Assembly: GCF_014651875.1 (NCBI RefSeq)
Contig: NZ_BMXS01000020.1
Coordinates: forward strand, 1 to 64,000
Length of the DNA: 64,000 nt
DNA from: Litchfieldella qijiaojingensis
GTDB lineage: Bacteria > Pseudomonadota > Gammaproteobacteria > Pseudomonadales > Halomonadaceae
Direction: 5' to 3'
Position numbers and translations under genes: made by a program. This document shows, piece by piece, positions 36,607-45,585 of this stretch. The number at the start of each line of letters is the position of its first letter. Within the stretch, counting starts at the first letter, position 1. The notes under the pieces are model-generated. The model was not told the origin of the DNA. It ran no database searches and was given only the letters and a program-made list of their open reading frames with translations.

Positions 36607-37629
36607 TCAGGCACCGATCTGGATCAGCACCTTACGCGCCCTTTCGGGATGGTGGTCGAGCATGTCGATGGCGTCGGGCATCTCATCGAACGCCAGCCGG
36701 TGGCTGACCAGCGCCAACGGATCCAGACGCCCTGAAGCCATCAGCTCGAGCACCTCCGGAAACTTGCGGTTGTTGAGTCGCGAGCCGACCAGGGTCAGCT
36801 CCTTCTTGATCACCTCCAGCTGCACCAGGTCGCTGGGCGTGGGGTTGAAGCCGAGCAGGCCGATGCGCCCGGCCGGCGATGCCAGGCGCAGCATCTGCGG
36901 CAACAGCGCCGGTACACAGGCGGCATCGGCGATCAGCGGCATGCCTTCACCGCCGGTGAGTTCGCTTACCGCGGTCTCGACGTCATCCTGCTGGCCATGC
37001 AGGGTGCGGGTCGCGCCTAGCTCGCGGGCGGTGGTCAGGCGGGCATCGATCACGTCGGTGACGGTGATGTCCTCGATGCCCAGTGCCCGCGCCATCTGCA
37101 GGATGGTCAGGCCGATCACCCCGGCGCCGAAGACCAGCAATCGATCCCCCGGCAGCGGCTGCATGCGACCCAGCACGTTGGCGGCGATCGAGTAGGGCTC
37201 GACCAACGCCGCGGCGTCCAACCCCAGTCCCTCAGGCAGGTGATGGACATTGGCCGCCGGCACGTTGACGCGCTCCTCGAAGCCCCCGTTGCGATGCACC
37301 CCGATCACCTCCAGCGCCGAACAGACGTTGGGCCGACCGATGCGGCAGGGGTAGCAGTGGCCACAGCTAACCACCGGGTCGATGCACACTTTGTCGCCCA
37401 CGGCGACATCCTCGACGCCCTCGCCCACGGCCTCGACCAGCCCGGCGAACTCATGGCCGGTGATGCGCGGGAAACGCACGAAGGCGTTGTCGCCGTGGAT
37501 GATGTGCATGTCCGAACCGCAGATGCCGGCGAAGGCCACCCGCACCAACACCTCGCCGGGCGCGGCCTCGGGCACATCGATCTCGGTGATGCGGTAGTTC
37601 AGCGGTGCACTTACCTGAAAGGCTTTCAT
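36607..37629 (-). CDS. rspB: Zinc-dependent alcohol dehydrogenase, RspB type
   Basis: A 340-residue medium-chain dehydrogenase. The catalytic zinc site shows as C38 in GICGSD and the GHEFAGLVEAVG motif. The structural zinc loop with four cysteines is SCGHCYPCRIGRPNVC. The nucleotide fold is VFGAGVIGLTILQMA near residue 167. Directly upstream is manD; in E. coli the same pair is rspA-rspB. Homologues oxidise L-gulonate or L-idonate-type sugar acids to the keto form, which would then enter via UxuB. GAGGTG precedes the ATG. Confidence 0.85.
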   Translation of the reverse strand: MKAFQVSAPLNYRITEIDVPEAAPGEVLVRVAFAGICGSDMHIIHGDNAFVRFPRITGHEFAGLVEAVGEGVEDVAVGDKVCIDPVVSCGHCYPCRIGRPNVCSALEVIGVHRNGGFEERVNVPAANVHHLPEGLGLDAAALVEPYSIAANVLGRMQPLPGDRLLVFGAGVIGLTILQMARALGIEDITVTDVIDARLTTARELGATRTLHGQQDDVETAVSELTGGEGMPLIADAACVPALLPQMLRLASPAGRIGLLGFNPTPSDLVQLEVIKKELTLVGSRLNNRKFPEVLELMASGRLDPLALVSHRLAFDEMPDAIDMLDHHPERARKVLIQIGA

Positions 37630-37644
37630 CGTCGGTTCACCTCG

Positions 37645-38856
37645 TTACCAATGCCAGAGCGTGCCGTCTTCCAGTCGGTTGACCGGGAGGCTGGCGCGTT
37701 TGTAGGGGTATTTTTTTGCCAGTTCCTCGTCAATATCGACGCCGTGCCCCGGCGTCTCGCCGACCAGGAAGTGGCCATCCTCGAAGCGGTAGTCATGGTG
37801 AAAGACCTGCTCGGTGATCTCCTCGTGCGGCATGTGTTCCTGAATGCCAAAGTTGGGCACCCAGGTATCGAAGTGGATCGCCGCACCCAGGCACACCGGG
37901 GACAGGTCGGTCGGGCCATGGAAGCCGGTGCGCACGTGATAGAGCGCCGCCAGGTCGGCGATCCGACGCACATGGGTGATGCCGCCGCCGTGGGAAAGCG
38001 GCGTGCGGATGTAGTCGATCCACTGGTTCTCGAGCAGCTCGCGGTAGTCGTGGATCGAGTTGAACACCTCGCCCACCGCCAGCGGCGTGGTGGTGTGCTG
38101 GCGAATCAGCCGGAAACTCTCCTGGTTCTCGGCCGGCACGCAGTCCTCGAGCCAGAACAGGTGATAGGGCTCGACCTCCTTGCCCAGCCGCGCGGCCTCA
38201 ATGGGCGTCAAGCGGTGGTGCACATCATGCAGCACGTGGAGGTCGTCGCCGAAGCGCTCGCGTACCGCGGCGAACAACTTGGGCACATGGTTGAGGTACT
38301 TCTCGGTACTCCACACATGCTCGGCGGGAATCGCCGAGTCCGCCGGCTCGTAGCGTTCGCCCTCACGCTTGGCCACGCCATAGATGGTGGGAATGCCGGG
38401 CACCCCGGCCTGCACGCGAACCGCCCGATAGCCGAGCTTGACGTGCTTGTCGACTTCCTCGAGGCAGGCATCGATGTCCTTGCCGGTGCAGTGGGCATAG
38501 GTCATCACCCGCTCGCGGCTCTTGCCACCCAACAACTGGTAGAGCGGCATGCCGGCCGCCTTGGCCTTGATGTCCCACAGCGCCACGTCGACGGCCGAGA
38601 TGGCGGACATGGTTACCGGCCCGCGCCGCCAGTAGGCGCCGCGATAGAGGTAGTGCCAGATATCCTCGATGCGGCTGGCGTCGCGCCCGATCAGAGCCGG
38701 AATCACGTGCTCCTCGAGGTAGGCGACCACGGCCATCTCGCGGCCGTTCAGGGTGGCGTCGCCAATGCCGTGGATACCTGATTCGGTAACGATCTTAAGG
38801 GTGACGAAATTACGTCCCGGCGAAGTGACGATGAGATAAGCATCCTGGATCTTCAT
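37645..38856 (-). CDS. manD: D-mannonate dehydratase, enolase superfamily (ManD/RspA)
   Basis: A 403-residue enolase-superfamily enzyme. It opens [22 protein letters not shown] and carries the metal-binding triad in [18 protein letters not shown] and AVGEVFNS, together with the active-site loop [18 protein letters not shown] near residue 70, all hallmarks of ManD. The catalytic base histidine is expected in [18 protein letters not shown] precedes the ATG at 38856, which overlaps the gntR stop by four bases. It dehydrates D-mannonate, or in some members D-gluconate slowly. UxuA at the end of the operon does the same reaction with a different fold. Confidence 0.9.
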   Translation of the reverse strand: MKIQDAYLIVTSPGRNFVTLKIVTESGIHGIGDATLNGREMAVVAYLEEHVIPALIGRDASRIEDIWHYLYRGAYWRRGPVTMSAISAVDVALWDIKAKAAGMPLYQLLGGKSRERVMTYAHCTGKDIDACLEEVDKHVKLGYRAVRVQAGVPGIPTIYGVAKREGERYEPADSAIPAEHVWSTEKYLNHVPKLFAAVRERFGDDLHVLHDVHHRLTPIEAARLGKEVEPYHLFWLEDCVPAENQESFRLIRQHTTTPLAVGEVFNSIHDYRELLENQWIDYIRTPLSHGGGITHVRRIADLAALYHVRTGFHGPTDLSPVCLGAAIHFDTWVPNFGIQEHMPHEEITEQVFHHDYRFEDGHFLVGETPGHGVDIDEELAKKYPYKRASLPVNRLEDGTLWHW

Positions 38857-39596
38857 GCGCTGACCTCCTTGACCAGGGTCTCCGCCTGTTGGGCGCCGGC
38901 ATCGAACATCTCGGGAAAGCGACGTACCAGATCCGGCAGCGACTGCAGGATCTCGCGTTGATGAACCCCCATCGCCTGTGCCGCCGCGTCGGCATCGCGG
39001 CTGGCGATGGCATCGACGATCATCTGGTGCTGATCGGTGAGCTTGGGGATCGGGGTCGACTCCGGAATACTCAGGTAACGCACCCGATCCAACTGCGCCT
39101 TGACCTCCTCGGTAACCCGCCAAGCCACACCGTGTCCCACGCCTAGCGACAAGGCACGATGGAAGTTTTCGTCGAGCTCGAAGAAACGGTCGTAATCTCC
39201 CGTCGTCTCACAACGCCGCTGGCGTTCGATCAGTTCATTGAGCTCGGCCAGCACACGCGGCTCGAGCCCTGCCTCTGCGGCAGCCCTGGCCACGGCGACC
39301 TCGATCGCCTCACGCACGAAGCGGGCCTCGAGCACCGCTTGCTGCGAGATTCTCACCACATAGGTGCCGCGCTGCGGGCGCACCTCGACCAGGCCCGCCT
39401 CCGAGAGCCGGATGAAGGCCTCGCGTACCGGCTGGCGGCTCACCGCGAAGGTGTCGGCCAGCTCCTTTTCGGACAACGCCTGTCCCGGCGCCAGTACCAT
39501 GCGAATGATCGACTGCCGCAACACCCGGTAGAGGCGTTGGCGTACGGAGCCATTGTCTGGGGTATCCCGCCACAAGGACTGCAAGGTGGTGTTCAT
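38853..39596 (-). CDS. GntR-family (FCD/FadR-type) regulator of the mannonate/uronate operon
   Basis: A 247-residue regulator. The N-terminal winged helix-turn-helix (about 20-80) includes [21 protein letters not shown]. The C-terminal all-helical FCD effector domain (about 95-225) has the usual metal-binding pattern, with an aspartate and histidine in [12 protein letters not shown] and further histidines in [11 protein letters not shown] and GVHQREI. It is the first gene of its operon and overlaps manD by ATGA, so it is autoregulated by position. A tandem TAGTATGG repeat lies 59 bases upstream. The ligand is probably a mannonate- or fructuronate-like acid. Confidence 0.9.
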   Translation of the reverse strand: MNTTLQSLWRDTPDNGSVRQRLYRVLRQSIIRMVLAPGQALSEKELADTFAVSRQPVREAFIRLSEAGLVEVRPQRGTYVVRISQQAVLEARFVREAIEVAVARAAAEAGLEPRVLAELNELIERQRRCETTGDYDRFFELDENFHRALSLGVGHGVAWRVTEEVKAQLDRVRYLSIPESTPIPKLTDQHQMIVDAIASRDADAAAQAMGVHQREILQSLPDLVRRFPEMFDAGAQQAETLVKEVSA

Positions 39597-39654
39597 GACG
39601 CATTCATCCCGAAACTTGGATGTCGGCCGGCTGGCGACGGCACCCTGATATGAC

Positions 39655-39670
39655 TAGTATGGTAGTATGG
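39655..39670. promoter_or_regulatory. Tandem TAGTATGG repeat upstream of the gntR operon
   Basis: Two contiguous copies of TAGTATGG (39655-39662 and 39663-39670). The 12-mer ACTAGTATGGTA here (39653-39664) recurs at 50895-50906 ahead of the hmgL operon. It is a candidate operator for the GntR protein. A GAAC-AGT-GTTC inverted repeat lies at 39766-39776, nearer the opposite gene. Confidence 0.4.
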
Positions 39671-39873
39671 CAAACAAATTGGCAGACACAAGCCTGAATC
39701 GCCCTCACGCGATACGACCTTGGTAGAACGAAGAAAGATCGATTACACTGCAAGGAAAGGTTAAAGAACAGTGTTCAAAAAAGAAGGAAATCCAGGCTCA
39801 ATTATGGCCGCGGGGAGCCGATAACTGTAACACTGGGTTCATGAGCCCTTGAGTTGACCCGAGAGGCCCGGCG

Positions 39874-40551
39874 ATGACGAAACCACATTGTCTGTTGTTC
39901 GACTGCGACGGCACCCTAGTTGATAGCGAGCCCCTGCTTGCCGACGAGATGGCGGCAAGCCTGACCAACATTGGCCTGCCTTTCTCGCCCAGCGACTACA
40001 TGGGCGAATTCCGCGGCGCCCGCTTCGTCAATATCGTGACCGAGTTGCAACGCCGTCACGGCGACATCGACCCGCAACGACTCAAGGAGTCCGAAGCCGA
40101 CATGCGCCGCAAGCTGGCCGACCGACTGGCCACCGAGCTCCGCCCCCTGGAGGGCGTGCACGAGGCCCTGGATGCTCTGGCATCCTATCCCCGCGCGGTG
40201 GTTTCCAACGGTCCCGAGAACAAGATTCGTGCCGGCCTCGCCGCTACCGGGCTCAGCGACTATTTTGGCGACAAGCTGTTCAGCGGCTATACCGCCAACT
40301 GCTGGAAACCCGATCCCTGCCTTTACCTGCATGCGGCCAGCATCATGGGCTTCCGTCCCGATGAGTGCGTGGCCATCGACGACTCCATTGTCGGCGTCAA
40401 GGCGGCCCTGGCGGCCGGTATGACCGTGATCCATCTCAACCGCTTCCCCGACGCCGAGATGACCCCCGATGGCGCCATTGCCATCAGCAGCATGTACCAA
40501 CTCCCCACGGTCGTCGCCAACCTGGCACGCGAACCTGCGCTGCTGTCATGA
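39874..40551 (+). CDS. HAD-superfamily phosphatase, YieH type (paralogue of 11206-11883)
   Basis: A 225-residue HAD hydrolase of exactly the same length as the gene at 11206. Motif I is FDCDGTLVDSEPLL, motif II VVSNGPENK, and motif III region CWKPDPCLY followed by CVAIDDSIVGVKAA. The YieH-like wording supports a sugar-phosphate such as 6-phosphogluconate as substrate. It is divergent from the mannonate operon, whose product also flows to the Entner-Doudoroff intermediates. GAGG precedes the ATG. Confidence 0.83.
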   Translation: MTKPHCLLFDCDGTLVDSEPLLADEMAASLTNIGLPFSPSDYMGEFRGARFVNIVTELQRRHGDIDPQRLKESEADMRRKLADRLATELRPLEGVHEALDALASYPRAVVSNGPENKIRAGLAATGLSDYFGDKLFSGYTANCWKPDPCLYLHAASIMGFRPDECVAIDDSIVGVKAALAAGMTVIHLNRFPDAEMTPDGAIAISSMYQLPTVVANLAREPALLS

Positions 40552-40560
40552 ACCAGCCGA

Positions 40561-40600
40561 GTTATCCACAACACCTGGAGACAAAGACGTTGTGGATAAC
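40561..40600. promoter_or_regulatory. Two inverted perfect DnaA boxes
   Basis: GTTATCCACAAC (40561-40572) is mirrored exactly by GTTGTGGATAAC (40589-40600), giving a 12-bp inverted repeat with a 16-base gap. Each arm contains TTATCCACA, the consensus high-affinity DnaA box. There is no T run after the second arm, so it is unlikely to be a simple terminator. It lies in the 113-base gap between the YieH-type gene and the SUI1/YciH gene. Confidence 0.72.
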
Positions 40601-40664
40601 CCGGACGATGAGCACCGCTACCAACTGCGCTAAGATAACGCCACATTCTCCTCAGGAGTGCGGC

Positions 40665-41039
40665 ATGGCCTCTCTTCAAGATCAGTTACGCGGTCTGGTC
40701 TATTCCACCGAGCATGGTCAGACCTGCCCCGACTGCCGTCAGCCCATCGACGCCTGCCAATGTACCGAGCGGGCCGAAAGCGAACGTCTGGCAGTTCTGG
40801 ATGGCACCGTACGCATTCGACGCGAGACCAGCGGTCGCAAGGGCAAGGGTGTAACCACTATCGCAGGGGTGCCCCTGGCCAGTTCGGAGCTCAAGGCGTT
40901 GGCCAAGGAGCTCAAGAAACGCTGCGGCACCGGCGGTGCCGTCAAGGACGGGGTCATCGAGATCCAGGGCGACCACCGCGACGTCCTCAAGGCCGAGTTG
41001 GAACGTCGTGGCTTCCAGGTCAAGCTGGCAGGAGGCTGA
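40665..41039 (+). CDS. yciH: SUI1/eIF1-family translation factor (YciH)
   Basis: A 124-residue protein. The SUI1 domain covers about residues 50-124 with RRETSGRKGKGVTTI, KKRCGTGGAVKDG and EIQGDHRD, which are almost universal in bacterial YciH. The N-terminus has a cysteine cluster TCPDCRQPIDACQC that E. coli YciH lacks and that may bind a metal. YciH influences start-codon and initiator-tRNA discrimination. CAGGAG precedes the ATG at 40665. Confidence 0.92.
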   Translation: MASLQDQLRGLVYSTEHGQTCPDCRQPIDACQCTERAESERLAVLDGTVRIRRETSGRKGKGVTTIAGVPLASSELKALAKELKKRCGTGGAVKDGVIEIQGDHRDVLKAELERRGFQVKLAGG

Positions 41040-41046
41040 ACGGAGG

Positions 41047-41448
41047 ATGGTCGCCCTTCACATGCTACGATCGCTGCCGCTATTGGCGATGCTGGTCCTG
41101 CTCGGCGCCTGCGCCAGCGGCCCACGCTTCGCGACCCTCGACGCCCGGGTGGTGCCGACTACCCCTCTCGAGTTGCCCGCAGACGCCGAGTTACGCGTGA
41201 CATTGGAAGACGTTTCGCAAGCCACGGTGATCGCCGAGAGCATCTATACCCGCCTTGACGCTGGTCCCTACGATGTTGCGCTGCGCTACGACGCCAATGC
41301 CATCGACGATGACCATGCTTACGTCCTGCGCGCCCAAGTGCGGGCCGATGGCCGGTCGACACACGTCAGCCCCGAGCCCGTACCAGTGCTGACCGGCGAT
41401 GTCCCCCCTGGTGTTATCGAGATTCCGCTGGAGACGATGAACCACTGA
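41047..41448 (+). CDS. YbaY/YscW-type lipoprotein
   Basis: A 133-residue envelope protein. The N-terminal hydrophobic stretch ends in the lipobox LLGAC, so it should be lipidated at that cysteine and anchored in a membrane. The rest resembles the YscW/YbaY domain: a beta-sandwich with VTLEDVSQATVIAES and YVLRAQVRADG. ATGs at 41047 and 41062 are both possible; both keep the lipobox. Its 3' end overlaps the convergent sirtuin gene by 35 bases. Confidence 0.8.
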   Translation: MVALHMLRSLPLLAMLVLLGACASGPRFATLDARVVPTTPLELPADAELRVTLEDVSQATVIAESIYTRLDAGPYDVALRYDANAIDDDHAYVLRAQVRADGRSTHVSPEPVPVLTGDVPPGVIEIPLETMNH

Positions 41449-42322
41449 CGGCGGTATCGGCCGCCTTGCGCCGCCCAAGCGATTCGACCAAGGCATTCAG
41501 CGTCAGGCCGACAGAAGCCTCTACCTTCAGGGCATAGAGGTCGTCGGCGCGTGTATAGCCAAGGTTGAGACAGGCGACCGGCTTACCCTGGCGCGCGGCC
41601 TCGCGGGCGAAGCGGTAGCCGGAATAGACCATCAGCGATGAACCCACCACCAGCAGTGCCTCGGCAGCCTCCAGAGCAGCCAGTGCCGCCGTTATCCGCT
41701 CGGCCGGCACACTGTCGCCGAAGAACACCACGTCCGGTTTGAGAATGCCATCGCCGCAACGCTGGCAGGCCGGGACCCGGAAGCTCGAGAAATCCTCCGC
41801 TTCCAGGTCGGCATCGCCGTCCGGTCCGGCCGCCGCGCTCCGCGCGAGCCAGTCCGGATTGAGCGCCTCGAGTTCGGCGTGCAGGTCATGGCGCATGCGC
41901 CGCCCCTGACAGGTCATGCAGCGCACCACCTCGGCCCGACCATGCAGGTCGATCACCCGCCGTGAACCGGCCTGTTGGTGCAAGCCATCGACGTTCTGAG
42001 TGACCACGGCGCTGACATACCCCATCGTTTCCAATCGCGCCAGAGCCCGGTGGGCAGCCCCCGGCCGCGCTTCGCTCAGCGCCCGGAAACCGATCAGTGC
42101 GCGTGCCCAATAGCGTTGCCGGGCGGCTGGGCTGGCCATGAACTCCTGGTGCCGCATGGGAGGGGAACGCTTCCACGCTCCCTGATCATCACGGTAGTCG
42201 GGTATGCCGCTCTCTGTGCTGACACCAGCACCGGTCAGCACCATCAATCGCGGATGACGTTCGACGAAAGCCGCCAATGCCTCTTGGTCGGCGGCCAGCA
42301 AGCGCTTACTGTCGGGCTGCAT
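41414..42322 (-). CDS. Sir2-family NAD-dependent protein deacylase
   Basis: A 302-residue sirtuin. NAD-binding [14 protein letters not shown] is at about residues 31-44, the [12 protein letters not shown] block near residue 108, the catalytic histidine in DLHGRAE, and the zinc pairs CMTCQ and CQRCG. Compared with CobB it has an acidic insertion (about 165-180) between the zinc cysteine pairs. GGGAGG precedes the ATG. It overlaps the lipoprotein gene tail to tail. Confidence 0.93.
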   Translation of the reverse strand: MQPDSKRLLAADQEALAAFVERHPRLMVLTGAGVSTESGIPDYRDDQGAWKRSPPMRHQEFMASPAARQRYWARALIGFRALSEARPGAAHRALARLETMGYVSAVVTQNVDGLHQQAGSRRVIDLHGRAEVVRCMTCQGRRMRHDLHAELEALNPDWLARSAAAGPDGDADLEAEDFSSFRVPACQRCGDGILKPDVVFFGDSVPAERITAALAALEAAEALLVVGSSLMVYSGYRFAREAARQGKPVACLNLGYTRADDLYALKVEASVGLTLNALVESLGRRKAADTAVSGSSSPAESR

Positions 42323-42418
42323 GCCGTCATCCTCCCGGGCAAGGATTCATGGCTCTCGATGGCCTGGGTTGGCTAGAATGGAGCGTCACCGACATCATAT
42401 GGGCAAGGACTCCTCTCG

Positions 42419-43330
42419 ATGGCCTGGCTGGAATACCTATTACCGTTGATCTTCCTGTTCCCCTTGGGGGCCATGGCGGTCATCGTGCTCGCCCTGCGCA
42501 ACCTGCACGATGCGCGTGTGCGTTCTCCCTTCGATGCGCATCAACTGCGCGAACCCGGCCAGGTGCTGCGCGATCGACTCGACCGCGCCTTCGCCAGCCT
42601 CTTCCTCAACGGCGCCCTGGGTCCCATCCTCACCATGGTGCCGCTGGTCTACGGCATGGGGCGCATGCTGTTCGCCAGCGAACAGGACTGGCTCGAATGG
42701 GCGCTGTACGGTCTACTGAGCACCGCTCTGGTACTGTTATTCTGCTTCCTGTTGATCCGTGATTTCCAGCGTATCCGACGCATGAAGCTCGGCCTGGCCT
42801 GTGAACTCGCCGTGGGCCAGGAGCTCGAGCGCCTGATTCGCCCCGATGCCCACCCCTACTACGTCTTCCACGATATCCCTGCCGACACCTATACCATCGA
42901 CCATGTCGCGGTCACGCCACACGGAGTGTTCGTCATCGAAACCCGTGCGCGTACCCCCCCTTTCGACGCCAATGGCCGGGAACAGAGTCAGGTGGCGGTG
43001 GAGCGGGAGCGCCTGCGCTTCCCTGGCTGGAGCGAACGCCTCCCGATGCGCAAGACTCGCCAGGCGGTCCAATGGCTGCGCCACTGGCTGGCGCGCGAAT
43101 GCCGGGGAGAAGTGCCGGTGCGCGGCATCCTGACCCTGCCCGGCTGGGACATCGACGTCAGCCAAGCGCCAGGCGACCTGCTGGTGGTCAGCGGCGAAGG
43201 GCTGGCCGACCTGCTCGGTGCCATGTCCCTGGGGCGCTTCGACGTGGAAGTGCACGACCGGGTGATCCGGGTGCTGATGAAACGCGCCACCCTGACGGAG
43301 CTGAAGGATATTCAGGGCCCCTCGGTATAG
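42419..43330 (+). CDS. Membrane-anchored NERD-domain protein
   Basis: A 303-residue protein. Two or three hydrophobic segments lie at about residues 5-28, 68-80 and 95-115, followed by a NERD (nuclease-related) domain from about 125 to 240. In it, GLACELAVGQELERL, YYVFHDIP, TIDHVAVTPHGVFVIETRA and later VRGILTLPGW are the recognisable strands of the restriction-endonuclease-like core. The usual aspartate and E-x-K-like positions appear as IDHV and ETR, so the lysine is replaced by arginine. The function of NERD proteins is mostly unknown; nuclease activity is inferred from fold. Confidence 0.82.
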   Translation: MAWLEYLLPLIFLFPLGAMAVIVLALRNLHDARVRSPFDAHQLREPGQVLRDRLDRAFASLFLNGALGPILTMVPLVYGMGRMLFASEQDWLEWALYGLLSTALVLLFCFLLIRDFQRIRRMKLGLACELAVGQELERLIRPDAHPYYVFHDIPADTYTIDHVAVTPHGVFVIETRARTPPFDANGREQSQVAVERERLRFPGWSERLPMRKTRQAVQWLRHWLARECRGEVPVRGILTLPGWDIDVSQAPGDLLVVSGEGLADLLGAMSLGRFDVEVHDRVIRVLMKRATLTELKDIQGPSV

Positions 43331-43334
43331 GGAA

Positions 43335-44117
43335 TTAGAAAGTGGGGATGGTAACTCGCGGATGACAGCGCCCGCGCCCCTGCATCGCCAGGCTCTCGGC
43401 GGCCGGAAAGTCGCCCAGCCGTTGGGCGTCGATACCGATGCGCACCTCGGTCAGCACCCGGTTGCCACGCCCGCGGCACTCCAGGCGCAGGGCGCGTCCG
43501 GTTCCCTCGCCAAAGGCGGCCTCGAAGGCGGCGATCAGGTCGTTACGGCCAACCTCGCCCCCTTGGTTGAGCGCCACGAAGGCGCCGAAAGCACTCTCGT
43601 TGACCGCTTCCAGCAGGGCCAATGACACTGCGAAATACCGCTCTTCCGGCAGCGCCAGGCAAGCCGCGTGCTTGGCATACTGGTAGCGATCCAGGCAACT
43701 GGCGCGCCCGGGCATGGCGTCGTCCAGGGCGCTGGCAAGCTCGGCGGGAAAATCGAACGGGGGATGCGCGCGACAGAAGCTCCCATCGGCACGCGGCTGC
43801 TCGAGAAAACACCCCTCGCGCCACCAGCGCGGTCGGTCGACACCACGCTCGGCAAAGCGTTGCGGTAGTGACGGCCACAGCCCATGCAGAACGAAGCCCT
43901 GCTCGGAGCCCTCACGCAGCGACGGCTCGCGGCATTCGCGAGGCGGACGCGATTGCGTACTACAAAAGCCGGGGTGCCAGGTCAGCGCCAGAGTGTAATG
44001 ATCGAATCCCTCGCTCTCGAGCGTCGGCGCGGCTGCAGTGGACACCCCCCAGCCAACCAGGAGCGCCACCATCGCCGACAGGACCACCACACGGAGTCGC
44101 CACTTCCAGTCGTTCAT
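43335..44117 (-). CDS. Ribonuclease T2 family protein (periplasmic RNase I-like)
   Basis: A 260-residue protein with an N-terminal signal/anchor (residues 8-30). The first catalytic segment GFVLHGLWPSLP carries the conserved histidine near residue 78. The second, where most family members read HEWxKHGTC, is YQYAKHAACL, keeping the lysine and histidine but placing glutamine where glutamate is expected. Several cysteines suggest disulfides in the periplasm. The start at 44117 precedes a normal signal peptide. It lies eight bases behind dgt. Confidence 0.85.
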   Translation of the reverse strand: MNDWKWRLRVVVLSAMVALLVGWGVSTAAAPTLESEGFDHYTLALTWHPGFCSTQSRPPRECREPSLREGSEQGFVLHGLWPSLPQRFAERGVDRPRWWREGCFLEQPRADGSFCRAHPPFDFPAELASALDDAMPGRASCLDRYQYAKHAACLALPEERYFAVSLALLEAVNESAFGAFVALNQGGEVGRNDLIAAFEAAFGEGTGRALRLECRGRGNRVLTEVRIGIDAQRLGDFPAAESLAMQGRGRCHPRVTIPTF

Positions 44118-44125
44118 CACTTCAC

Positions 44126-45463
44126 TCAGTCGCCTTTCAGGCGCCCGCCCATCTCTTGTGCCAGATCCACCGCATAGTGGTCGGTCATGCCACCGATGAA
44201 GTCGAGCATGCGCCGGTAGCTGTCGTATAGCGACCACGACGGCCGCGGTGTGTTCTCGCCGATCAGCGCCAGCACCCGCTGGTGCTTGAAGGTCGAACGG
44301 CCCGTGTAGTGCAATTCATGGGCCGCACCGATGAAGGCTTCCAGCAAGATTCCCAAGGTGGTGTAGGCGCCGATCTCCAGCTTGGCCTTGCGTTCGTTCT
44401 GGAAGATCCGCTCGCGAGCCAGTTGCTTGGCCGCTTTCACTCCCCAGTCCAGGTCCGGGTGGCAAAGCTCAAGCAAATCGTCCCGCAGGTTGCCGTTGAG
44501 CAACTCCTGCTCGTGCTCGACGAACACCGCGCCCACGTCGTTCACCGCACGTTCCATGGCCGCGCCTCGCAGGGCAGCGATACGCCGGCGCTGAGAGACA
44601 CCGTCGCGCTGCATGTCGTGATATTCCGGCGGCAACTCGCCGGCGATCTGGATCAGCACGTCGGCGACTTCGTCGAAGCGTAGGATGCCCATTTCCAGAC
44701 CATCCTCAAGATCCAACAGCGCATAACAGATATCGTCGGCGGCCTCGACCAGCCAGGCCAAGGGGTGGCGACACCAGGTCCACTCGCCGCGAGGCTTCAA
44801 CCCCAGGCGACTGGTGACCTCAGCCAGCAAATGCTTCTCCGACTGATAGCAGCCGAACTTGCCGGCCACACCACCATGCTCCACCGTCCAGGGATACTTG
44901 AGCATGGTCCCCAACGTGGCCCCGGTCAGGCGCATGCCGCCCTTGAACTGGTTGTATTCGATCTGGGTGACGATGCGAAACCCCTGGGCATTACCCTCGT
45001 AGGTCAGCAAATCAGCGCGCTCGGCGTCGGAGAGATCATCGAGCAGGCCGCTGCCGTCACTCTCTGCACGCTTGAACCAGTCGCGGATGGCGTACTCACC
45101 GGCATGGCCGAAAGGCGGGTTGCCGATATCGTGGCCCAGACAGGCGGCCTGGACGATCACGCCCAGGTCGGCCGGGGTGATCCACTCGGGCAGCCGCTCG
45201 CGAAGCCGCTCGCCGACGATCATACCCAGCGAACGTCCCACGCAGCCGACCTCCAGTGAGTGCGTCAGGCGGGTATGAATGTGGTCGTTGTCGGTCAACG
45301 GATGAACCTGGGTCTTGCGTCCCAGACGGCGGAACGAACCGGCGAAGACGATCCGGTCGTGATCCTTGTGGAAGGGACTGCGACCGATCTCGCCGCGCGC
45401 CTCGCGCGGCTTGTCATTGAGGCGGTCGGGCGAGAGCAACCGCTCCCAGTGCATCTGCGTCAT
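44126..45463 (-). CDS. dgt: dGTPase (deoxyguanosinetriphosphate triphosphohydrolase-like)
   Basis: A 445-residue HD-domain enzyme that hydrolyses dNTPs to deoxynucleoside and triphosphate. The metal-binding residues are in HTRLTHSLEVG (first histidine) and CLGHDIGNPPFGHAGE (the HD pair and following histidine), and the RIVFAGSFRRLGRKTQVH opening is typical. It belongs to the longer type-1 Dgt-like group. GAGGAG precedes the ATG. RNase T2 is downstream in the same orientation. Confidence 0.94.
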   Translation of the reverse strand: MTQMHWERLLSPDRLNDKPREARGEIGRSPFHKDHDRIVFAGSFRRLGRKTQVHPLTDNDHIHTRLTHSLEVGCVGRSLGMIVGERLRERLPEWITPADLGVIVQAACLGHDIGNPPFGHAGEYAIRDWFKRAESDGSGLLDDLSDAERADLLTYEGNAQGFRIVTQIEYNQFKGGMRLTGATLGTMLKYPWTVEHGGVAGKFGCYQSEKHLLAEVTSRLGLKPRGEWTWCRHPLAWLVEAADDICYALLDLEDGLEMGILRFDEVADVLIQIAGELPPEYHDMQRDGVSQRRRIAALRGAAMERAVNDVGAVFVEHEQELLNGNLRDDLLELCHPDLDWGVKAAKQLARERIFQNERKAKLEIGAYTTLGILLEAFIGAAHELHYTGRSTFKHQRVLALIGENTPRPSWSLYDSYRRMLDFIGGMTDHYAVDLAQEMGGRLKGD

Positions 45464-45585
45464 GGGCGATTCTCCTCGAGAAACCCCATTCTGGCACCCT
45501 CCGAGCTACCCGGCCAGCCATCACTCCGGCATTGGCTGTGTACACCATCAAGCATGTTCGTCCTTGGCCCACACCTGCAGCCCAG

